This document shows, in pieces, positions 1 through 11,920 of a DNA stretch of 64,000 nucleotides; the stretch's first letter is position 1; each line of letters begins with the position of its first letter. Source of the stretch: Bryopsis sp. KO-2023 (Eukaryota; Chlorophyta; Ulvophyceae; Bryopsidales; Bryopsidaceae). A program made the translations under genes and the position numbers. The stretch spans positions 6,262,001 through 6,326,000 of the forward strand of contig BSYQ01000001.1 of NCBI GenBank assembly GCA_030272585.1, read 5' to 3'. Under the pieces are notes generated by a model, which saw only the letters and a program-made list of their open reading frames with translations, ran no database searches and was not told the DNA's origin.

Positions 1-1254
1 GTGTATGTTTTTCATAATGTCAGGCTGAGAGTGATGATTGGAGGTCCATGTGACTTCAGCCGAAAGCCTGTTTCCACACCCAGGGCTTCGGGTATACCCA
101 GAGCCCCAAACGGCAGGGCTTCAAATCCAGCTCCATCTGTAAGAACAAAAGGGCCGCCAGGCCCAGGGGAATCGATATTATTTCAAGATTGTCCAGAAGA
201 CACAGCTCGAGGACAATTTGGTGCGAAACGTTATATACATAAGAAAAAAAAATAAAGAAAATGCCGTTTTGTCGTTTTGATGCTCGCAAAAGGGCCTTCC
301 AGATTTCACCACCATTTTTGCAATTATGGTGATATGCGTACCCCTTGAACACTGCCACAGAAAACTAAACTTCGGGGAAATATGTATGCACGTTATGAAT
401 TCCATAAATTCCTTTAGAAAAGTAGACCTGGGTTTTCCTGTCGACACCCAACTGTTGGCTTTTTCCTCGGCCGATCCACCTCTCAAAGACATCGACACAC
501 GTATTTTTCTGTGGGTCAAAAATTTCCTGACCAAAAGGTCCCTTTGAAAAAGGTGGTGCAAAATTTAAGAATCATGTGAGTGGATGGGGTTCCTCTCAGT
601 GGAGATGTTTTTCTGTTTGATAGGCAATCGCATCTTTTCATTTTCGAGACTGAGGGAGTCCAGGGCATCGAGGGCTTCCCCTCGTTCTGGCCTACACACG
701 ACTCCTGTTGATGCTTCGCCCGTCACCAGGGATTTGGAAGTCAGAAGGAGATCTTTCAGTGGATGGCCAAGTCGAGAGGTAAGCACTCCCATATGGAACC
801 CTGCATTCTCAAGCTAAGCAGCATTTTTCCCCTTTTTCATGGCAGCTCAAGTTCAATTTTTTTGAATTCCCCCCCCCAAAAAAAAACTGTGTTGGTTTCT
901 ATTGAAAACCCAAGGGTTACACTTCGATGGCTGTCCCGCCCACCCCCTTTTTTTTTCCTTCTGAGGTAATTGCATTGCTGTTCAGCCCCTAAATTCTCTG
1001 GTTGTGTTTTCTGTCAGGTGAAATCGCGGAAACCATCACAGGATATTACCAATGATCGGCCATCTTGGCGAAAATTTGGCCTGGGGGGTTTTCCATCCTC
1101 GCGGGAAAAAAAGAACATTTCTTTTGCCAACCCTCCCAAAGAGGACTTGCCTCCAGAAACCACTTCTCCAATAATCACTCCATTGAATGACCGGCGGAAA
1201 GGCATGGATAAACCTCCCACCACTCTATCGTGCCAATTCAGGCTGGATGGATGA
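1..1254 (+). CDS. 3' part of an unrecognised multi-exon gene
   Basis: Probably the last exons of a + strand gene that enters from the left edge. The clearest exon runs from an acceptor at about 1018 to a stop at 1254 and encodes a Pro/Lys/Ser-rich tail (PSWRKFGLGGFPSS, KEDLPPETTSPIITP). It joins in phase 0 to an exon ending at a good GTAAGC donor near 780, which is Ser/Arg-rich (RASRASPRSGL, RRRSFSGWPSRE). A similar Ser/Pro/Arg-rich open stretch lies at about 48-150 (KPVSTPRASGIPRAP), but its join to the later exons is not resolved. The tail has low complexity and basic charge and no domain I recognise; it could be a disordered C-terminus. The function is unknown. The splice signals and matching phase support coding, but there is no homology support. 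Confidence 0.45.
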
Positions 1255-4200
1255 AAAACAAAACTAAAAAATATTGCAGGGGGAAAGAGAAACTCAAAAC
1301 AGCCCCCTCCCAAAGGGAAAAGAAAAAAAAAACAGGATGATTTCATCTTTTGCATTTAAATATCTATATGTATGTAAATGTGTGCGTGCGTGGTTTTTTG
1401 CCATGGGGGGAGGGGGGGGGGGGGAACACCGCAACAAAAAAAAAATTGCCATTTGGAACCATGTCTCTATTTTTTTTGTATAGTTATCGAATGGGTGGTT
1501 TAGGAAATTTCAAAAAAATGGGAGATGGAATGAGGGAGAAACTGAAAGACAAAAAAAAAGTGAAGGAAAGAGAGAGAGAAAGGGAAAAGGGAGCCGAGAA
1601 TTAGCCAGTATAAAAAAGAGGATATGGAATCAGGTGATTTGCATGCTGATGTTTTGAGGGGTCAATGATGATTTTGATCAATTGGAGTAGCAAAAAGAAA
1701 GAAAAAAAAAACCAAAAGAAAAGAAAAAAGAAATGAGCGACTAGGGTGTTCTTTTGTTCGAAGAAGAAAGGCGAGATATTGAATATTAGTATGGGGGAAA
1801 TGGGATTTTGGTTTTTTTTTTTTTTCAGGGGAGGGGGTGGGGGGAAGAGGTGAGAAGTGTGTTAAAAATCCGAGGGGTGTGTCCTTGAGGTTTGTGTAAA
1901 AGGGAGCTTAGTCATGCCAAGTTTTACGGGTGTGCGAAAAAAACACTTTCGGGGGAAATCATTCGAGGTTAATCTTATATTGTGTGATGTTTCGGGGGGA
2001 AAAAGGTAAAAGAGAAAAAAAAATGATGGGGTTGAAATTCAAAGACGGGGGAAAGAAAAAGTTTTACAATATTACAGGAAAGGATATAGGTGGGGAGGAA
2101 ATTTCTACAATAATATTCGAGGTGACAAAACATACTTAAAAAAAAAAAACTGAAAAAAGATAAAAGGAAAAGAAAAGAACTTTACACATATAGCGAACAT
2201 ATATGTATATATTTACATGTATATGTGTGTATCTTTTTATATGTACATATACAAATACATATCTATATCGTTGGGGGGAAAGATTGAGCAGTCAAACACT
2301 CCTTTCTTTTGCTGATGCAATGATGTGTTGCTGTTCTTTGTGCTTCGGTGTTTTTTTTTTTTTTTGTTAATGATCAATCCTTTAAATATTATGATAAAAA
2401 GATGGGGAGGAAAAAAAAAGAAAGTTACCGAGCATAAACCTCTGTACCAATCGCTTTTTTTCTTTTTCCTTCTTTTTCTTTTTTGTACATATCCACAATT
2501 GCTTGGTTGGATCTTTTTTTTTTTGTGATTTATCGTTCCTGTTTCGCTTTGGTTTTGAAAAAAAAAGGGAAAAAAAAAAGATATCAAAAACAAAATCAAT
2601 GGATTGAATGTGGGGGGGGTGAAAAAAAAAAAAAAGATTCTGAGAGTGCACAAAAAAAAAGGAGAAACACGAAAAGAACCTATTTTTGGTGTTTCCTTTG
2701 TTTATGTTGCTTTTTTTTATATTTTGGTTTTGCTTTTTTTTTTCTCTTATAATATATAAATATTTTTTTCGTGGGATGAATCCAGATGGATCTTTATCGA
2801 AAGGAGGAAGAAGTTCTGGCGATTGTTTTTTTTTTCCCCCTAACCCCTGGGTATGTGAACTTAACATGAGGAAAAGAGAGGGGGGGGGGGACTCAAATTC
2901 TAGGGGAAAAACCTACCTCTTTCTCTCTGACTGACAGTCATGCGCTCTGTCTTACACAAGCAATCATAAGTAAGATATTGTCAGGAGCCAAAAAAAATAT
3001 TAAAAAAAAAGGGGGGAAAATTAGAATTGTGATGTTTTTCATTAAAATCCATTTTCAGCTGACGAAACAAACACTGTGTAAGTGACGAAGTGGGGGGAGA
3101 GGAGAAAAAGAAAAGAAAGAATTTGCACGAAGCAAAACGAGGCATTTTTTCGGGACGAAGAAAATATATATTGGGCAAGAAGCTTATATATGTGTGCGTG
3201 TGTGTGTGTGTATCGATATATATATATTGTGGGATTTTTAGAAGTGGCTGGTCTGCTCAGAGAGAAGGGATTGCAAGTTTGGGGTGATGTGATGGTTTTT
3301 GGTTTTTCAAAAAAAAAAAAGAAAAAAAGCGAAAATGGGGTGATATGATGGATTTTTTTTCTTGAAGAGGAAGTTGTGATGGGGTGGGGAGACGTGAAGA
3401 GAAGAGGGAAAAAAAAAAAAAAAAAAAAAAAAAGCAATTGTCGAGCCAGAAATATACCTCTGAAAGATCCTCTATCCTGAATTACCAAACTCTGCCCCTC
3501 TGTCTGACTTGTTTTGACATTTTAAGAACGATGGGATTTGCTTAGACGTTCGGAAAAATTTGACTGCACAGGGGGAAGTTTGAAAAACACTCTGTATCTG
3601 ATTTAATAACTGTTTTTTTTTTCTTTTTTTTTTCGTTCGTTTCTTTCACTTGTTTTTTTTGTTGTTGCTTTTTTTTTTTTTTTGACGAAATCTGGTTAGT
3701 CTCCTCGAGAACGTCAAATTGGTGATGAAAGAATATATGTATATATATTTCTTTAGCAAAACGTGTTCGTTTTTTCTTTGGCCTTTTTTTTTTTTTTTGA
3801 TGGCAGATACTACATTCTTTCAACGGTGCTGTTATTTTGTGTTTTTTTTTTCTTCGTTTGTCTTTTTTTCTTTTAAAAAAAAAAAAAAAAAAATTGGCTT
3901 GATCCAGGGAGGTTTAAAAGGAAAAGGGCTGGAATTCGTGTTGCACAGTGGGCAAGATGCTAGAATAGAATAGGTCACTTGCAAAAAAAAAAAAAAAAAG
4001 ATTGAGTTATATATTTAAAAAAAAATCGAGTTCAAAAAACACCAAAAAAAAAAAGATTTAAAAAAAAAAAAGATAAAAATATTTTAGGTGAGGTTTTTAG
4101 GTCGTAGGCGCTCTTTTAAACATTAGAAGTGATGGATTCCTGAGTTTTAGATTTGGACAAGCATCAATCGTATTCAACAATTAGGACCAATGTAATGAAG

Positions 4201-5146
4201 AAAAAAAAAAAGAAAGAGAAATTGGTAAGCTAAATGTCTATAGAGTACAAGAAGGGAATGAAATCGTTTTGTGTTATAGCTTGAGGGAAAAAAAAACAGA
4301 TTTTATCCGAAGAGTGTTGCAGCAGCAGAAAAAAAAAAAGGATGAAAGAGTAGATCGGTTTCTTCCCTGCCCGTAGCAGGAATTATCAGCTCCTTGATCA
4401 GCAACTGAGATAGGGTTTTTTTTTCTTCTTCTTTCTTGTTGGGTTTCTTTTTTTTCTTCTTTTTATTTTCTTCTTTTTAAAGGAAAATTTATTTGGCTGT
4501 AACTGGAGGGTTTTTTTCCAAACGGCCTGTGGGTTTTTTTGGAAGGGTGCTGGAAGGATGAGAAAGGATCCATCCGAAGAGTCTTGAGTCAAAATAGTCG
4601 TGCAGATGCAAACAAGTGGGGTCGATCATACCAAAACGAAAATTCTGCGGTGTGGGTGGAATGCATATTTATGTTTGTTATTTTGCAGCTCTGCAGCGTT
4701 CCGCTGTGGAAAAAAAGATAGATTTTTTTTTTTCAGATTCCTCTGTGATTTGCTGTTCATCATCCACTGGGGTCGCTGTGAAGTGCTCATCTACTGGATG
4801 CCTTAGCAAAGCCAAAATGAAAAAATCCTTCTCCTCAGTCGTACCCCATCTCGTAAATCCTGCTCAATTCATACCTTAAGTTGTGCATGATTGTGATATC
4901 AGCAGTGATGTCAGCAGTGGCTGGCTGTGTTTTTGGCATGATTTCCCCTTAATTTGGGATATTTGCTTTCTGTGGTTCGAAAACAAGCACCCTCCCTCCC
5001 AGTCGATCTATGTAACTGTACGAAAAGCTTAACAGTTGAATCTTGTTCAAATTTGGATAATGACGTAACGGATTGTTCTCGGCCGATTGCTCGAAACCCC
5101 CTCCCCCTCCCTCCATCCGAGCTCGCAATTCCGTCGCCAGCCACCG
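1255..5146. other. Low-complexity spacer
   Basis: About 3.9 kb with no convincing gene. It is dominated by A/T homopolymers (for example an A tract at about 3409-3433), purine-rich stretches, long G runs on the + strand (about 1405-1424 and 1828-1845) and a short TG microsatellite (about 3190-3211). The many small open frames here on both strands are poly-Lys, poly-Phe or poly-Arg readings of the homopolymers. The first 1.6 kb is probably 3' UTR and terminator region of the preceding gene. Confidence 0.6.
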
Positions 5147-8100
5147 ATGGCAAAACAAGCTCCATCGCCTTTCAAACCTGAACGACTCGGAGAAAGCACG
5201 GCTGGATTAGAAGGGGAGCAGCAAAATGCTGAATTTTGTGGAAAAGCAAGTACGGGGTATGTGCTAAGCGATCGCAAAGTGACGACTTTCCGTAGCGGAA
5301 AAAAAAAGAATTCCCCCAACCGATCAAAAGCCTCTGAAACCAGCTCGCCGTGGGTCAACTGACGGTTTTGACTCGACCAATGCAAAGAAAACGATTTCAG
5401 AATAGGGGTTTCGATGGAAAGGAGGGGAACGGAAAGAAAAACCCCCAGGATGTCATGTGCGACGTGGGTGACTAATTAGTAAACCCTCTGAGCTCGTTTC
5501 GTTGATCCAAAAAGTCCCATTTAGTGATTTCCTTCCATTGCTTTTTTTGGAGGAGGGGGTAAATGGAAAAATTTAGGTGAACACTAAAAAAAAAAAAGCA
5601 GAAATGGAAGGCTGGGGTTTGCTTCAGTTCCACAAAATATAACAATATGAAAAGAATTAAAAAACAATGTTTTCCCACTGCACGAAAAGTCTTCCGAAAT
5701 GATGGAGGTCGAAACCTCCCAGGGGTCTGATTAAAAAAAAAACAAAAAAAAACGATGGTGATGGGTTGGGTTTCTTGTGATGGTGTGCTATAGGCGTTGT
5801 TCAGAAAACGGTGGACAGATTGCCTTTTCTGTTGGATACGGCAGGCTCTCCCTGATTCGCTACAATGCTAACTGCGGACGCTACGAATGGACGTCCAATG
5901 GACAGGAGTCATATCTCATCGTACGGATGTTTCTGGAAGGACTGCATGCAGCCGACCTAGCACCTATCAGAAGAGGAGTAGGTGGGCACCTCACTGAACG
6001 AGGCGACACACATCAGCTCCATGTTTGCCTCCTGTGTCATTTCTTTATTTTAAACGTGCTTTGTACGAAAGGTCAGACAGCCGACGGCCAGTCACCAAGA
6101 GTAACTTTTTTTCTTGTTTTTTTTATTTATTTTCCAATCAGCACGGGGTTTTTTTCTTTGTTGTTTTCTTAAATCGGCGATTTTACAATGCTAATGTCCA
6201 AGTCAGAAGCTGGTAAATTCTTCAATCTTTTTTACACCCAAAGTAGGAACAGCAAATACGTAATATATATATATATATATATATATATTACAGAGTAATT
6301 AATTATTTTTGGCATTATTTTTTGACAGTAACATCAATCACGTCGATATATCGACCAGCGATTGACGTTTTTTTGTTTTTTTTTAATTTTCGCCTGATCA
6401 GGATCATCTTTGACAGCCTCTGGGTTGGCTGCATTTCTGTCGAGAAAACCATCTCTTGGAGGAGTGAGCGACGAGTTCTTCGGGCTGCTGTGGTCGGAGT
6501 TGAGGCACGTCATCTGGACGGAAATCTCCCTGCTGTGTATGACCTCTGGCTTCGACAGTGTGTAGGTCTCGTGAAGAACTTATCCCACTTTCAGAAAAAA
6601 GAAAACAAGAAAGAAACAAAGAAAAATAGTGAGAAAGAGAGAGAGGGGGGGGGGGGGGAGGGGAAAACTGTGGGGGGGGGTTTCTTTCTTTCAAACTAAA
6701 TTTTCCACTCCATGCATTGATGTTTCACTTTTGCATCAGTCGACATTCAAACAAGACGGAAAAAAAAGCCCCACTTTGTTCCATATGCAATATCATTTGG
6801 CGATATTAGTAATCAGCAAGAAGCTGGCGTTAACCATATCCTTCCCTTTTCGAGGCTTTTCTGTTTGCATTAATGGAGTTTTATATTGGGAGGTGTGGTT
6901 TGTAGGTGACATCGCGAAGGGCAGCGATTTGCATTCGAAAGAAGATGTCCAGGAAAAGCTACATGCATGTCTGACACTGATCTGCCAGCTGGCAAAGAGG
7001 TTCCCTCACTTGAAAGCCCTTTATCACTCGTGGGATGATCTTGCAGGTAGGGTGAATTGTACCATCCAATGACAGGCGTGCATCAATATATCGATGTCAA
7101 ATCCAGAGATTCCTGTCCAGCAAGCTGACAACCGGACACTGTGGTTTGGAGGTTGCACTGGTCGAATGATAATAGAAAAGGGCTCACTTATTCCCCCAAA
7201 AAACAAAATCCACTTTAAAACTGCTGAACGATAATCAAACCAGATTTTCAAACCTTTGCAGGACGGATATTCGAGGAGGTAGTGAGTTGCTTGACACTGC
7301 TGTTTGATGTGTAGGAAATGTGCCGGATCGGATAATAGATGCTCAATGCCCAGGCATCATTCACGGCATCCGAGACAGCATAAAATTCCTCAGGGATTGT
7401 TTCGAGGAGGGGGTGAGGGAAGTGTCTGAGGCGCTGCATGGATTGCTGGAGAATCCTCTGTCTGACAACTCCGCCAAAGTTTGGCTGGAAGCCATGGTTG
7501 CTTATTTCGATCTGACGACGAAAATGTTGGTGAGAGTCGATGGAAGTACAGTAGGCTTGCCCTTCCTGTCGGTGTTTTGTTTTTCCATGACTTTTTTTTT
7601 TTTTTTGTATCTGCGATTCAATGTACAAAGAGGTTTTCCTGTGGTGGAGGGAAAAATAAAATGGCCCAAAGTTATCATCCTGAGTGTGACCTTTTGACTT
7701 TTTTGAAATAGGGAGAGTTTGCTGTTTTTTCCGAGATCCTTGCGGGCCCTGCTAGAGCACCGAAGAGGTAACCACGCTTACGAAGGCTTTTGAACAACCC
7801 CCCCCCCCCCCTTCCTCCCCCCCCCCAAAAAAAATGAGAAAATTGAGAATTCGCAAACCTGTGTGCAACAAACAGTCCATGCTGTGCAGGGCTTGTGCGA
7901 AATCGAAGTTCAAGTCCACCATCCACACAGTGAACATGATTGCCACTCTCATCAAAAGACAGTCATCCACCATCGACGATGCAGAAATGCAAATCCTTAA
8001 GCTCACCGGGAGGCTCAGCAGAAGTCAGCGGATCGACGCTTGGAAGCTGCTCATGCAGTTTGGGGTCAGTCGGGCAATCTCTGCTGCCCGTCTCTTGCAG

Positions 8101-11100
8101 TCGACCCTCATTCCCGACACGCACCTCAACCGAAGCTCGGAGCAGTCGATTCTGGGTGGTGAACTGGGTGGCCCCCCTCCTGGATCGATGCAAGAAATAA
8201 GACGTGATGTGAGAAATTCAGAGGAGCTGTGCTTGAGCGAACTGTCATTGATGGCGACTAATCTGAATCTCGGTCAGGACAGCGACAGAGATGAATCGGT
8301 TGACAGGCCTCCTTCAAGCCCCCTGGTGATGGGAATACTGTCGTCAGCCAGTCACATGAGAAGTACTGGGGCAGCTCGGAGTGCTGGGATGATCGGTTCC
8401 CCCGCGGTTGGGCTCTTTTATCCACCCAAATCTCCGGGATTGAGGGCAGCGCATCACCGTAACATTCCTCTGTTCGACCATGCATCCTGCTCCACTGTGC
8501 ATTGTCTGTTCAGTTGGTTTTTGCACCACTTACGGGAGGACTTCGAGCTGAACCACAGGGAGATAACCCTGGGGTGGAGGATGATCCCTGCAAGGGACGT
8601 TTCGCAGGGTCAATCTTTGGGAAACGATGCAGGCTGTCAAGCGCAAACGATGAGTGACCCCACTGAGATTTCCACGGGGGAAAAGTGTGAAGCCATAATG
8701 TCGAAAAGCTTCACCAGCGGTTGCTTGAAGCCACCAGATTCTCTCCCCGACTACTCCGCTCCTGCATCATTCTCGCAGGGTTCGCCACCCTCGAAGCTCC
8801 CTGCACTAACGGTCGCCCCCTCGAGAATCGGACAGCCTTTGCTGAAATCTCTCCAGGCTTCGCAGCCACTGGGAGCAAGGTCAAGACTGTCCCACATCCC
8901 CTTGCGTACCAGGGTGGATGTGCAACCATTGCCTCGACAAGTATTGGATCCTATCAGCTCAACTGCAGAGCCTGATACATCATCGAAACCTGAGAAATCC
9001 TCGGGAGGGCATGTCAGCTTCCTCGGACAGCGAATTTTGCATTGGACGATTCCGACTGGGGTTTTGCTGGCGCCATGGTTGATGCATCATGTGTATGCGA
9101 TTGACGACGAAATGGTGGAGGAGAGATGGGGTCTTCTTCCAGATGCCCTTCGAGGGTCGACAGCTCCTGCACATTACTTGAAAGCCGTGGAACTCCTGAA
9201 TGCAATTGAGAAAGGGATCTTTTATTCGATCATCAAGAAGGACAAACTGGCGTTCGAAAAGTCAGAATCAGAGTTTCTGTCCCCAACCGTCGCAAAGGCC
9301 AGAGAAATGCTCATGAACTTGTGCAAAGCCTTGAAATCGGTTCACAAACACCCACACACTCAACAATCTGACGTTGCGATGTTGAGGGGAAAAGTGGAGC
9401 TCCTTGCGTCTGAGGTTGTCGAGGTAGGCGTTTCTCCAGGAAAAGGCTTCCTGCTTTTCAGATTCATACCTCTCCGTGAGCTGATCTTCTTCTGTTACTG
9501 TGATATGGACTGGTGCACCCTGAGTAAACTTGCATAGATGGTGGGGGCCTATGACCCCCAGCTGTGCTGATGCACTGGAGGTTTCTTCGAGTAATTCTTG
9601 GTGTTTCGGGGCCTTGTGTACCAGGTCTTTGTCAACTGGGCGGTTCGCTGGCAGCCTCTTTACCCCACAGGAGCAACCTTACAGCACCTTTGCATCATTC
9701 ACTCCGATATGCTGAAAATGGTAGATGCACTCAACATCCTCTTGGACTGCATGCACGACTCTGCGAAATTCACGACGCCCCCTTGGATGAAAAAGGAAGA
9801 GGCCCAACCTGAAGCAATGGAAATGGTGGAAATGCCCTCCTCGTCGAGGGCTCCGGTTAGCGACCCTGGTCTAGACAAGTCAGGGAAAATCAGTGCATTT
9901 CGAGGGGAAGATGATGGGGTGGATGACGCCAATAGCAGCACAAACAGAAGCGTCGGTTTGAGTGGTGATTCCATCCGTCGTAATCAGGTTTGCCCGATCG
10001 GTGGTGGGTGTGAAGAGGGGGGATCTACATGCACTTCTCGTGGTACAAGTCGCTGGGAGGGGAGGAGCGATGATAACGAGTCAGAAAGAAGGCAGTCCTC
10101 CAGCCAGGCCGGGCCTAGGAGTGTGCGCTCCATATTAGAGAGTGTGGGCCCAGAGTACCCCTCTCTCGTCAAGAAAACGCTTCGGATGAACTTCAAGTCA
10201 GTTTTGGCTGCGAGAAGGTAAGGAGTGTTGCATGCAACTGTAAGTGAGGCGACTTTTCGCTCATCATGTTCACCACTGCGAATCATGAGTACCGACCGTT
10301 TCTGGTGTGCAGCACCATGTTTCATAGTGAAACATCTCTGAGCACGATGGTGGTTTGCCCAGGTTCAAGTGGAGGCAGGCGAATGTGGGAGAGGATTTGC
10401 ACTCGCAGCAAGGAAACGTATGGCTTGATTTTCGGGAAGCGAGGTACATCAAGCACTTCCAGGAGCTAATCGGCACGATGAGGCTTGAAGTCGGTGGGCT
10501 GACAGACAAGCTGTCGCAAGAGTTCCGGGAGGCGGCGCAGACACTGTGGGCCAGCAATTCACCATCAACCTGGTCTCTCAGAACTGAACCTCAGAATCTA
10601 AGCACAGGTGAGTTGAGTTTTTCCAGCATTCCACGTACGATCATGTCACCATCCCATGTGCATGTGTGCCAATCTGCTTGAGCGTTTTCAGATTTCTGTG
10701 TGGGTGCTGAAAGACACTGTTGGATGTGTTGTGCTCCAGGTGCATCCCATGTGATCGACCATCTCCTGAAGCCGCTTTCCAACACTCTAGATTCACTGGA
10801 TGCAAGAAGTCGTCGAGTGCTGTTGGGCAGTGCCTTTGCCTCCAGTGCTCAAACTGAATGCGAACTCATCTCCACTGCGATTCAGAATGCCCGTCATCGT
10901 GTGGCCACCAAACACTACGCCACTCAGCTCAAGCTTGATGTCGCTGCAATGAGGGGTGTGTGTGTGAGGCGTCGAGGAGACGGGGAGTTGAATGAGCCCT
11001 CTGCATCCAAAGAGGCAGTCGATAATGAGTTGATGGCTGACCAGTTTGGGGATTCCGAACGGGGGGTGCTCGAGAGGGTCGAATGCATCGTAAAGATTTT

Positions 11101-11194
11101 GTCGACGCCTCAGAAGGAAATCAAGCTCGGCAAGCTGAGGGGGGTGTGCACGAATCTGCCGGATGCTGAGAAATGGGAAAGACTGCCAAGATGA
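5147..11194 (+). CDS. Large multi-exon protein of unknown function (possibly CCDC142-like)
   Basis: A + strand gene of about nine exons. Coding blocks: about 5815-5980, 6400-6565, 6905-7046, 7315-7526, 7712-7768, about 7890-9423, 9625-10218, 10362-10607 and 10740-11194 (stop). Most are flanked by clear GT/AG sites, and the last joins are in phase. The middle exon has a helical segment (DAEMQILKLTGRLSRSQRID) followed by a long Ser/Pro-rich linker that looks disordered. Helical segments resume after it (FVNWAVRWQPLYPTGATLQH, DHLLKPLSNTLDSLDARSRR). The layout of helical repeats with a C-terminal helical block is reminiscent of CCDC142 or vesicle-tethering folds, but this is only a weak impression. 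The start is uncertain: an ATG at 5147 opens a plausible first exon, but its join to the next block breaks the frame, so the true first exon may differ. No targeting signal is visible. Confidence 0.5.
6263..6288. repeat. AT dinucleotide microsatellite
   Basis: About 13 units of AT inside an intron of the 5147-11194 gene. It lies upstream of the exon beginning near 6400. Confidence 0.9.
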
Positions 11195-11920
11195 ACGATT
11201 GTGGAATTTTGGGCTGGATGCATAGCTTCCATAGATTCATTTGGTGTCAAAGAAAGGAACGAAGAAAAAAAGAAGAAAAAGATATAGAACAGGGGCATTT
11301 GTATATATCTGTTGTTGGAGGTGGGTGCGGGTCGAGAAACGAATGAGGTCTGAAGAAAGCGCTGTTTGCAGCAAGATTAGCGATCGTGCAGGACCTGAGG
11401 GGTTTTGCAACTTGGACAGAAGGAAGGGTTAAGGCATACGTAGAACTCATTTTGTTGAAGATTGATAAAGTGCAAATTTCCTGTGTGGGAACCTGGGTTC
11501 ATTCCACCACCACCCACAGCTCAATTCCCCTCGCTCAGTGTTTGATTGTTGTTGAATCACCACTGATAAAAAGATGAAGGGCGCCAAGTCAGTCAATTGT
11601 AGCCACAAGAACACAGGAGCATGATCGTCGATGTCTATTTAAAAAAAAACAAGTGCACAAATTCTGAAAAATCGTATAAACTAACAAAGAAAAGTTGTAA
11701 CTGTACACGACTTCTTTCCCCTATCCCAATCAGTGTTGGTTTTATTTAGATAATACCTGCCATCAGTACATAACCCAAAGAAGAAGATGCACAACAATCA
11801 ACATTAAAACAGTAATATTTTTACTAAAAGAATGTGGGAGAATCAGAGCCAGGATCACGCCTCCACTTGAATCGGTCCAGCCCATTCCTCCCCCTTGCAG
11901 CCAACTCCACAGGAGCAGGC
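11195..11920. other. Spacer between convergent genes
   Basis: The + strand gene ends at 11194 and the - strand gene ends at 11921, so this 0.7 kb should hold both 3' UTRs. It has no plausible coding frame and no repeat beyond short A runs. Confidence 0.6.

Noticed and set aside
2237-3488. Several 65-160 residue frames on both strands
   Set aside because: They are poly-Phe, poly-Lys and Pro readings of T/A homopolymers and have no splice context or domain.
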